From Bacilli bacterium (GTDB lineage: Bacteria; Bacillota_I; Bacilli_A; RF39; UBA660): 34,656 nucleotides of DNA. The DNA lies in the NCBI GenBank assembly GCA_017542065.1, contig JAFXXX010000014.1, positions 1 through 34,656 on the forward strand. The letters run 5' to 3'. Made by a program: the position numbers and the translations under genes. This document shows positions 29,100-34,656 of the stretch, one piece after another. Within the stretch, counting starts at the first letter, position 1. The number at the start of each line of letters is the position of its first letter. The notes below the pieces were generated by a model, which saw only the letters and a list, made by a program, of their open reading frames with translations, did no database searches and was not told the origin of the DNA.

Positions 29100-29516
29100 A
29101 TGTGTTATGTCGATACTGTAATATTACGTAAACTTGAAAGTTATGTAGATTTTTATGCAATAAGTGAATCTATATATAGAGGAGAAGTATCTAAGAATAA
29201 TAATGTTGTTGATGAAAAAAAAGATAAATTAAGAAAAGAAAAATTATCAACAAGAACAAGTTGGGTTTGTGAAAGTGTTATTGATCCTATTGGATTAGAA
29301 AGAATTGCTGCAATTTTTGATATATTAGTTGTAAGAAGAAACGAATTTGATAAATGTGTAACACTTTTAGAAACAGAAGAAACTAATGAACCAGAAGAAA
29401 CAAAATTACAATGTAGAGATAGAGTAAGCGCATATAATCACATGATAACTTATATAACTGCTAAATATGGTATAGTTGAACCAGAACCTAAAACTAAAAA
29501 ATTAAAGAGCAATTAA
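29100..29516 (+). CDS. Unknown helical protein 2
   Basis: I do not recognise this 138-residue, charged, mostly helical protein. It has no signal or membrane segment. Its C-terminus AYNHMITYITAKYGIVEP, then EPKTKKLK, aligns without gaps with the end of the preceding gene's product, which is otherwise not obviously similar. The ATG at 29100 is preferred because GAAGGG lies nine bases before it; the ATG at 29091 directly abuts that site. The stop codon lies inside the loop of the terminator hairpin. Confidence 0.72.
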   Translation: MCYVDTVILRKLESYVDFYAISESIYRGEVSKNNNVVDEKKDKLRKEKLSTRTSWVCESVIDPIGLERIAAIFDILVVRRNEFDKCVTLLETEETNEPEETKLQCRDRVSAYNHMITYITAKYGIVEPEPKTKKLKSN

Positions 29517-29527
29517 GCTCTTTTTTT
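29504..29527 (+). terminator. Terminator of helical protein 2
   Basis: AAAGAGC-AATTAA-GCTCTTT and T run. The TAA stop of the gene is in the loop. Confidence 0.88.
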
Positions 29528-29543
29528 GTGCTTTAAATTAGTG

Positions 29544-29549
29544 TATAAT
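29544..29549 (+). promoter_or_regulatory. -10 element of the D-Ala-D-Ala carboxypeptidase gene
   Basis: TATAAT lies seven bases before GGTGA, the ribosome-binding site. Confidence 0.55.
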
Positions 29550-29568
29550 TATTATTGGTGAATAGAGA

Positions 29569-30723
29569 ATGAAAAAGAAAATATTTTTAGCTTTATTTTT
29601 ATTTCTTATATGCTTTAATGTTAAAGCAATTGAGATAAATTCTAAAAATGCTGTATTAGTTAACTTGAACACTGGAAGCGTTGCCTATGAAAAGGCTAAA
29701 GATGAACATGTTTCGGTTGCTTCGCTTCAAAAGATATTAACATCTATAGTAGCTATAGAAAATATTAAAGATTTAAATGAAACAGTTATTATAAATGATG
29801 ATAAATTATCTTCAATAGACTGGGATGTTTATGTTATTGGGCTAAAAGATGAAGAAGAAGTTACATATTATGATTTATTATATGCAACTTTATTAGATTC
29901 AGCTGGTGATGCTGCTAAATACTTAGCATTAACTGTTTCTCCTTCAGAAGAAGAATTTGCAAAACTTGTTAATGCTAAAGCTAAAGAAATTGGTCTTGAA
30001 AATACTGTGTACAAAGATCCTATTGGATTAGAAAGAGAAGGCCAATATTCCACAGCATATGATATGTATAAAGCATTAGAGTATTCTCTTAAGAATAAAG
30101 ACTTTAAAAAGATATTTACCACAGCAGAATATAAATTTACTGATGAAGAATTTGAAATAAAAGGGCCTAGAAAGAAAGCAAGTGATCTAGATGCTCCATA
30201 TATTATGGGAGCTAAAACAGGATTCACTGATGAAGCAGGTATATGTTTAGCTAGTTATATTAAGAATGGTGATGAAGAATTTATTCTTGTTACATTAAAT
30301 GCAGATTATGATGTTAATAAGAATCAAAACTTCTTAGATCAAAAACATTTAATGGACTTTTATATAGATAAGTATGCTGTTAAGAAAATAATTAGAAAGA
30401 ATACTATTTTAGCCACAGTAAAAACTAGTTTTGGTGAAAAAATAGATATTAAAACTGATGAAGATTATTATGCATATGTTAAGAAAGATGCTGAAATAGA
30501 ATATAAATATGATGGATTAACTAAGGTAACTACTAAGAATAAAAATGGTGATAAACTTGGTAATTATATAGTTTTAGCAGACGGAGAAGAAATCTATAAA
30601 AAAGATGTATTCTTAAATAAAAGAGTAACAATATATATTCCTCCAAAGGTAAGATATATTTTAATTGGAGTATTAGTAGTTTTAATTATTATAGGTTTTA
30701 TTAGAAGAAAGAAAAAAATATAA
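29569..30723 (+). CDS. D-alanyl-D-alanine carboxypeptidase (PBP5/DacF type)
   Basis: Family members trim the terminal D-Ala of peptidoglycan stem peptides outside the membrane and so limit cross-linking. The 384-residue protein has a signal peptide (about 1-20), the serine motif S52-L-Q-K55, the KTG motif K216-T-G218 in GAKTGFTDEAG, a PBP5 C-terminal domain-like region (about 275-350), and a C-terminal membrane helix (about 361-380) followed by RRKKKI instead of the more usual amphipathic anchor. The second motif, normally S-x-N (SGN or SAN), reads S111-A-G113, so the conserved Asn is Gly; activity may be altered. It has its own promoter. Confidence 0.92.
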   Translation: MKKKIFLALFLFLICFNVKAIEINSKNAVLVNLNTGSVAYEKAKDEHVSVASLQKILTSIVAIENIKDLNETVIINDDKLSSIDWDVYVIGLKDEEEVTYYDLLYATLLDSAGDAAKYLALTVSPSEEEFAKLVNAKAKEIGLENTVYKDPIGLEREGQYSTAYDMYKALEYSLKNKDFKKIFTTAEYKFTDEEFEIKGPRKKASDLDAPYIMGAKTGFTDEAGICLASYIKNGDEEFILVTLNADYDVNKNQNFLDQKHLMDFYIDKYAVKKIIRKNTILATVKTSFGEKIDIKTDEDYYAYVKKDAEIEYKYDGLTKVTTKNKNGDKLGNYIVLADGEEIYKKDVFLNKRVTIYIPPKVRYILIGVLVVLIIIGFIRRKKKI

Positions 30724-30731
30724 TAAAAATA

Positions 30732-30760
30732 TTGAAATAATACTATTAAAATGATAAAAT
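30732..30760 (+). promoter_or_regulatory. Promoter of the acidic membrane-protein gene
   Basis: TTGAAA (30732-30737), 17 bases, TAAAAT (30755-30760) with extended TG. I see no clear terminator between the carboxypeptidase gene and this promoter. Confidence 0.7.
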
Positions 30761-30786
30761 TGTTATAAGAATAGGAAGAGGGAATT

Positions 30787-31317
30787 ATGAAAGAAATAAT
30801 TGAAAAAGTAACAAATTTTATAAATGAAAATACAATGCTTTTAATCGGTATATGTGCATTTTTAATAATAGTGTTAATTGTATATCTAATTGATAATAGT
30901 ATTAAAACTAAGAAAATGCAAAAAGCAATTAAAGAAATGGATGAAGTTGAAGATAAAGTTATTGATAGTAACTTAGATGAAGAAGTATCTGATGATACTC
31001 CTGTTGATATTCATATTAAAGATGAAGAAGTAAAAGAAGAACCAAAGTTTGATAGTATTTCTTTAGTTGATGAAGACAAAGAATATGAAGAAGAAACTGA
31101 AATTGATGAACCAGTTGCTCCTACTAATATTGATGTTGAAATCAATCCTGAAGATATTCCTTCTGAAGAAATTAAAAAAGAAGAAAAAACTGAAGAACCT
31201 AAATTTACTAATAAAAAATCTTTATCTGAAATATTAGCTAAGAAAAACAATTCTATTAATAATAATGATGCTGATAAAACATTAGAAGAAACAACAGATT
31301 TTAGTAATACATTTTAA
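30787..31317 (+). CDS. Single-pass membrane protein with acidic cytoplasmic tail, unknown function
   Basis: The protein has 176 residues. One membrane helix (about 17-35) is followed by the basic stretch KTKKMQKAIK, so the C-terminal part should be inside the cell. That tail (about 48-145) is strongly acidic (runs of D and E, few hydrophobics) and probably disordered. It ends with a short basic/hydrophobic motif KKSLSEILAKK (about 145-156) that may be a docking peptide. The ribosome-binding site is AGGAAGAGGG. I do not recognise a family. Confidence 0.78.
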   Translation: MKEIIEKVTNFINENTMLLIGICAFLIIVLIVYLIDNSIKTKKMQKAIKEMDEVEDKVIDSNLDEEVSDDTPVDIHIKDEEVKEEPKFDSISLVDEDKEYEEETEIDEPVAPTNIDVEINPEDIPSEEIKKEEKTEEPKFTNKKSLSEILAKKNNSINNNDADKTLEETTDFSNTF

Positions 31318-31346
31318 TATATAGCATTCATGCTATATATTTTTTT
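31317..31346 (+). terminator. Terminator of the acidic membrane-protein gene
   Basis: ATATATAGCA-TTCA-TGCTATATAT, 10-bp stem, then T6. The stem begins at the last base of the stop codon. Confidence 0.9.
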
Positions 31347-31355
31347 ATAAGAATA

Positions 31356-31364
31356 TGATATAAT
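31356..31364 (+). promoter_or_regulatory. Extended -10 promoter of the lipoprotein-cdaA-cdaR operon
   Basis: TGATATAAT, followed by ACGGAG as the ribosome-binding site at 31372-31377. Confidence 0.72.
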
Positions 31365-31384
31365 TTATTTTACGGAGATTAATT

Positions 31385-32092
31385 ATGAAGAATATAAAAA
31401 GGATATTAATAATTTTATTTTTTGTTATAATGATTTCTGGTTGTAAAGTTAACTATGAGTTACAAATTAATAAAGATTTATCAGTTAATGAGAGAGTAAC
31501 TGCTAGTGAAAATACTGATAGAATGAAGTCAAGAACTAATCTTGATATTAACCAATCTGTTAGTTATTTATATAAGATATATAAGACTGATAGTATGGGT
31601 GAAGATCAGTATGCTATTACTTCTGCTAATAATACTGCTTCAGCTACTGTTAATAATAGTTATAAGAGTATTAAAGAATATTCAAAAAATTTTAAAACTG
31701 ATATATTTGAAGAAAAGATTGTTAGTGAAGATAAGAATCATATAAGAATTGAATTTGAACAATTTGGTTTAATAAATACTAAAGCATCAAATAGATATGT
31801 ATATGATGAAATAGAAGTAACAATGGAAGTTCCATTTGAAGTTATTAAACATAATGCTGATAAGAATGTTAATAATAAATATATATGGTATGTAAAAGCT
31901 GATACAGATGAATATAAAAATATTATGATTGAATTTGATGGCAATAGACCTAAAAATACTGCTGCTATTAAATTTGGTGATAAAGCATTTAGTATTGGAT
32001 ATGAATATATATTTATTATTGTAATAGTACTTGCAATAGTTATTGCTATAGCTGTTGTATATATTAAGAATAAAAAGAATAACGTGGTGTAG
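31385..32092 (+). CDS. Lipoprotein with C-terminal membrane helix (LppM-like)
   Basis: The protein has 235 residues. The N-terminal signal ends in a lipobox, I-S-G-C20, so the mature protein should be lipid-anchored outside. The start of the mature part, KVNYELQINKDLSVNERV, resembles the LppM/DUF3153 pattern (a Cys followed by strands with a DGS/DLS turn). A second hydrophobic segment (about 203-226) precedes a basic end KNKKNN, so the protein would span the membrane as well. cdaA starts 8 bases after the stop with its own AGGAGG, and no terminator intervenes, so the three genes form one operon. Its role there is unknown; a link to c-di-AMP control is inferred from position only. Confidence 0.78.
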   Translation: MKNIKRILIILFFVIMISGCKVNYELQINKDLSVNERVTASENTDRMKSRTNLDINQSVSYLYKIYKTDSMGEDQYAITSANNTASATVNNSYKSIKEYSKNFKTDIFEEKIVSEDKNHIRIEFEQFGLINTKASNRYVYDEIEVTMEVPFEVIKHNADKNVNNKYIWYVKADTDEYKNIMIEFDGNRPKNTAAIKFGDKAFSIGYEYIFIIVIVLAIVIAIAVVYIKNKKNNVV

Positions 32093-32100
32093 GAGGATAT

Positions 32101-32925
32101 ATGAGTTTAGATAGTGTATTATCGATAATTAAAAAGATTGTAGATATATGTTTAGTATGGTTAATTCTATACTATATATTAAAAAATGTTAGAAAAAATG
32201 TTAAGTTTTCTATGATTTTAAAAGGAATAGCAATAATAGTTATTATTAAACTAGTAAGTGATTACTTTGGTTTAGTAACTATTGGTTTATTATTTGAATA
32301 TGTTATTTCTTGGGCTCCAATAGCTTTAATAATTATATTCCAACCAGAGATAAGATCTGCGTTAGAACAATTAGGTAAAGCAAAATTACTTGGTAGTCAT
32401 AAAACTTTATCACTTAGTGAAAGAGAAAAGATGGTTACTGAAATTGGTGGTGCTTTAGAATATCTAAAGAAAAATAGAATAGGAGCTATCATAGTAATTG
32501 AAAGAGATACATCTTTATTAAATTATATTGAAAAAGCTAAGAAAATATATGCTGATATTTCTAACGAATTATTATGTTCTATATTCTTCCCAGATAATCC
32601 ACTTCATGATGGTGGTGTAATTATCCAAGGAAATAAAATTACATGTGCAGGAGCTGTTTTTCCAACTACTGTTGATATGAAATTTAGTAAGAGATTAGGA
32701 ACTCGTCATAGAGCTGCTATTGGTATCTCTGAAGAAAGTGACGCAATTGCTATTATTGTTTCAGAAGAAACAGGTAGAATATCAGTTGCTATTGAAGGAA
32801 AATTAAACTATAACTTATCTATAGACGAAGTAAAATCAATCATCTTAGAAGAGTTAATGCCAAAATCTGAAACTTTTGTTGTAGAAAAAGAAGAAGAGGA
32901 GGATGACATAGATGAGATTAATTAA
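32101..32925 (+). CDS. cdaA: Diadenylate cyclase CdaA (c-di-AMP synthase)
   Basis: CdaA makes cyclic di-AMP from two ATP at the membrane; the messenger controls potassium and osmolyte uptake and wall homeostasis in Firmicutes. The 274-residue protein has about three N-terminal membrane helices (to ~85), then WAPIALIIIFQPEIRSALEQ and the DAC domain. Its catalytic motifs are D170-G-G172 in PLHDGGVIIQ, where DGA is usual, and R202-H-R204 in LGTRHRAAIGISEESDA. The start follows AGGAGG, and the end overlaps the downstream gene by 14 bases. The acidic tail EEEEDDIDEIN is presumably flexible. Confidence 0.95.
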   Translation: MSLDSVLSIIKKIVDICLVWLILYYILKNVRKNVKFSMILKGIAIIVIIKLVSDYFGLVTIGLLFEYVISWAPIALIIIFQPEIRSALEQLGKAKLLGSHKTLSLSEREKMVTEIGGALEYLKKNRIGAIIVIERDTSLLNYIEKAKKIYADISNELLCSIFFPDNPLHDGGVIIQGNKITCAGAVFPTTVDMKFSKRLGTRHRAAIGISEESDAIAIIVSEETGRISVAIEGKLNYNLSIDEVKSIILEELMPKSETFVVEKEEEEDDIDEIN

Positions 32926-34243
32926 GAAAATAATTAAGTTCTTTGATAGACATTTAATAATACCAGTTACTAGATTCTTTGTAGGTATTGGTAAAAAACT
33001 AAAAATAGTTAATAAACCATTAGAAGGTATTTTAAGAACTAAAAGAAGTATTATTATCCTATCTTTAGTATTTGCTATTATTATCTTCTTTGTAGTTGAT
33101 AGAGCAAGTACTACACTTGTAGAAACTGAAGCTGAAGTATTATATAATCAACCTGTTTCTGCTAACTATAATGACGAAGAATATGTTGTTGAAGGTTTAC
33201 CTGAAAAAGTAGATATTACTATGATTGGTACTAAAGCTAACTTATATTTAGCTAAACAATTACCTTCACAAAATGTTACTGTAGATTTAAGTGATTTAAC
33301 TCCTGGAGTACATGAAGTTAAATTAAACTATAAACAAGCTATAACAGCTGTTGAGTATAAACTAGATCCATCAACAGTAACAGTAGTAGTAAGTACTAAA
33401 CAATCTGCTACTAAAGATATTTCTTATGAAGTATTAAACTTAACTTCATTAGATAGTAAGATGTCTATAAAAGATATAGATTTAAGTACAAATAGTGTTA
33501 TTGCTAAAGGTACTGAAGAAAAGATTAATAAAATAGCTACTATTAAAGCTTTAATTAATGTTAATAACTTAACTGATCCATCAGTTGGAGAAAATACAAT
33601 TAAAGATAATCAAGTAGTTGCTTATGATGAAAATGGTAAAATTCTTAATGTAGAATTAGTTCCTAATAAAGTAGATGCTAAAGTTGAAATAGAATCTCCT
33701 AGTAAGACTGTTCCATTAAGAGTAGTTCCTGTAGGATTAGATAGAATAGTATTTGGTAAATCTGTTGAATCTATTACAAGTTCAGTTAGTGAAGTTACTA
33801 TTTATGGTTCTGAAAAAGCATTATCTAAAGTATCATCAATAGATGTTAAAGTAGATGTATCTGATATTAAGACTAATAAAAAGTATACTAAGACTATTAA
33901 GAAACCAGCTGGTATTAGAGAAGTTTCTACTAAGACAGTTACTATTGAAATATCACTTGGTGATGAATCATCTACAGAGTTATCAGATGTAAGATTAAGT
34001 TATATTAACTTAGGCGAAAATTATGCTATTGAAAATGTTGATACTACAACAATTTCAGTAATATTAAAAGGTGTATCATCTGTTATTGATAAGATAGTAC
34101 CAGCAGATATTAATGCTTACATAGATCTTAATAATTTAGGACCTGGTGAACATGATGTTGATGTTATAGTAGAAGGTAAAGATGAAAAAGTTCAATATAC
34201 ACCAAAAACTACTAAAGTTAAAGTTCAGATTGCTAATAAATAG
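32912..34243 (+). CDS. cdaR: CdaA regulatory protein CdaR (YbbR-domain protein)
   Basis: CdaR binds CdaA at the membrane and tunes c-di-AMP synthesis. The 443-residue protein has one membrane helix (about 45-63, SIIILSLVFAIIIFFVVDR) and an extracellular part of about four YbbR domains. These show the typical recurring 'V-x-(I/V)-x-G-(T/S/P)-x-x-x-(I/L/V)' pattern (for instance VDITMIGTKANL, VIAKGTEEKINKI, VTIYGSEKALSKV, VILKGVSSVIDKI). The ATG overlaps cdaA and is preceded by GAGGAGG. In many Firmicutes glmM follows; here a terminator and the L13 leader come next. Confidence 0.93.
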   Translation: MRLIKKIIKFFDRHLIIPVTRFFVGIGKKLKIVNKPLEGILRTKRSIIILSLVFAIIIFFVVDRASTTLVETEAEVLYNQPVSANYNDEEYVVEGLPEKVDITMIGTKANLYLAKQLPSQNVTVDLSDLTPGVHEVKLNYKQAITAVEYKLDPSTVTVVVSTKQSATKDISYEVLNLTSLDSKMSIKDIDLSTNSVIAKGTEEKINKIATIKALINVNNLTDPSVGENTIKDNQVVAYDENGKILNVELVPNKVDAKVEIESPSKTVPLRVVPVGLDRIVFGKSVESITSSVSEVTIYGSEKALSKVSSIDVKVDVSDIKTNKKYTKTIKKPAGIREVSTKTVTIEISLGDESSTELSDVRLSYINLGENYAIENVDTTTISVILKGVSSVIDKIVPADINAYIDLNNLGPGEHDVDVIVEGKDEKVQYTPKTTKVKVQIANK

Positions 34244-34257
34244 CAATCTTTTCTTTT
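34227..34257 (+). terminator. Terminator of the cdaA-cdaR operon
   Basis: AGATTGCTA-ATAAA-TAGCAATCT, 9-bp stem overlapping the last codons and stop of cdaR, followed by TTTCTTTT. Confidence 0.8.
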
Positions 34258-34289
34258 GTCTTATAAGTGTAAAAATATTGTTATAATTA

Positions 34290-34318
34290 TTGACAATAAA
34301 GGGATTTTCTAGTAGAAT
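34290..34318 (+). promoter_or_regulatory. Promoter of the L13 operon
   Basis: TTGACA (34290-34295), 17 bases, TAGAAT (34313-34318). A second extended -10 (TGTTATAAT, 34279-34287) lies just upstream and could be an additional start. Confidence 0.82.
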
Positions 34319-34324
34319 TAGTAT

Positions 34325-34401
34325 CGGTACATTTAAAAACCCACAAATATTAAATTAACTGCGGGAAGGTTAATTTAAGATTTAAGAAAGGGAAATTATT
34401 T
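34325..34401 (+). promoter_or_regulatory. Candidate ribosomal protein L13 leader
   Basis: The ~77-nt leader holds a perfect 9-bp stem, TAAATTAAC (34351-34359) with GTTAATTTA (34369-34377), around the loop TGCGGGAAG. An upstream CCC (34340-34342) can pair with the GGG in that loop as a pseudoknot. Firmicute L13 operons carry an autoregulatory leader of this kind in the same place, so feedback by L13 is likely; I have not matched it to a covariance model. GAAAGGG (34386-34392) is the ribosome-binding site. Confidence 0.62.
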
Positions 34402-34656
34402 ATGGACACATTTATGGCTAAAAAGTCAGATGTAATACGTAATTGGTATGTAATTGACGCTGAAGGTAAAAACCTTGGACGTGTTGCTTCTAAAGCTGCT
34501 ACTATATTACGTGGAAAACATAAGGCAATATATACACCTCATGTTGATTGTGGTGATTATGTAATAATAATCAACGCTGAAAAAGTTAATTTAACTGGTA
34601 ATAAGTTAGATCAAAAAATGTATTATAATCATAGTGGATATCCAGGTGGATTAAGA
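34402..34656 (+). CDS. rplM: 50S ribosomal protein L13, N-terminal part (3' end outside the window)
   Basis: L13 is an early-assembly protein of the large ribosomal subunit. The first 85 codons are present. Clear family sequence: [59 protein letters not shown] and [11 protein letters not shown]. The ATG at 34402 follows GAAAGGG; a second in-frame Met (MAKK) lies four codons later, but the spacing and the form of related proteins favour the first. rpsI would be expected downstream of the window. Confidence 0.97.
   Translation, partial: MDTFMAKKSDVIRNWYVIDAEGKNLGRVASKAATILRGKHKAIYTPHVDCGDYVIIINAEKVNLTGNKLDQKMYYNHSGYPGGLR

Noticed and set aside
1-34656. CRISPR array, insertion sequence, toxin-antitoxin or phage-defence locus
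   Set aside because: No regularly spaced identical repeats, transposase, terminal inverted repeats or recognisable defence genes were found; the AAA ATPase at 27635 lacks a nuclease partner.

Overview
This is an AT-rich window from a walled, low-GC Gram-positive bacterium (class Bacilli or a close relative, plausibly one of the uncultured gut lineages near Erysipelotrichia/RF39). The evidence is EF-Tu, enolase, the order secG-rnr-smpB-ssrA, CdaA/CdaR, a YtrA-type regulator with its ABC pair, and ribosomal protein L13 at the right edge. Wall enzymes (a FemAB-type transferase and a D-Ala-D-Ala carboxypeptidase) argue against a wall-less mollicute. TGA is used as a stop (for example at 28985-28987), so the standard bacterial code applies. 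All genes but one (the FemAB-type gene at 427-1692) lie on the + strand. No tRNA, rRNA, insertion sequence, CRISPR array or phage gene was seen, and the only gene-free stretches are short intergenic regions.

Layout. 1-359 is the 3' end of tuf, facing the convergent FemAB-type gene. 1838-5583 holds two tandem paralogous membrane-anchored extracellular proteins of unknown function. 5689-20160 is one 14.5-kb gene for a 4823-residue surface protein: N-terminal membrane segment, CnaB-like domain, about six InlB-type repeats, an FN3-like domain, a set of 'IDLT...KGKxYYL' modules I do not recognise, a glycine-rich domain resembling that of the ALK/LTK receptors, long beta-solenoid-like blocks, a SpaA-like domain, and a C-terminal hydrophobic tail preceded by TIQTG where LPxTG would sit. 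20218-24729 is a housekeeping block: eno, secG, rnr, smpB and tmRNA. 24792-25142 encodes a small membrane/zinc-ribbon protein. 25246-27078 is an autoregulated-looking GntR/ABC operon. 27145-28375 pairs a HIT-like protein with an ABC-type ATPase. 28430-29516 holds two unknown helical proteins that share a C-terminal motif. 29569-31317 encodes a D-Ala-D-Ala carboxypeptidase and an acidic single-pass membrane protein. 31385-34243 is an operon of a lipoprotein, cdaA and cdaR. 34290-34656 is the L13 promoter, a candidate autoregulatory leader and the start of rplM.

How the parts work together. Several genes build or decorate the cell envelope: cross-bridge synthesis, peptide trimming, the giant surface protein and its two neighbours. 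The c-di-AMP cyclase and its regulator connect to wall and turgor homeostasis. secG serves protein export, and rnr-smpB-tmRNA is the ribosome-rescue and RNA-decay set. Transcription units are compact. Strong hairpin terminators are often followed at once by an extended -10 promoter (TGnTATAAT) whose predicted start lies just before the ribosome-binding site (typically GGTGAT), giving leaders of only about 12-16 nt. This also means that GTG inside GGTGAT is easily mistaken for a start codon; the starts given here are corrected for that.

Most unusual content: the giant gene (unknown repeat module, ALK/LTK-like glycine-rich domain with locally high GC, non-canonical sorting-like tail), the paired paralogues with conserved CX4C pairs, the twin helical proteins, and the lipoprotein gene in the cdaA-cdaR operon, which has no glmM immediately downstream.
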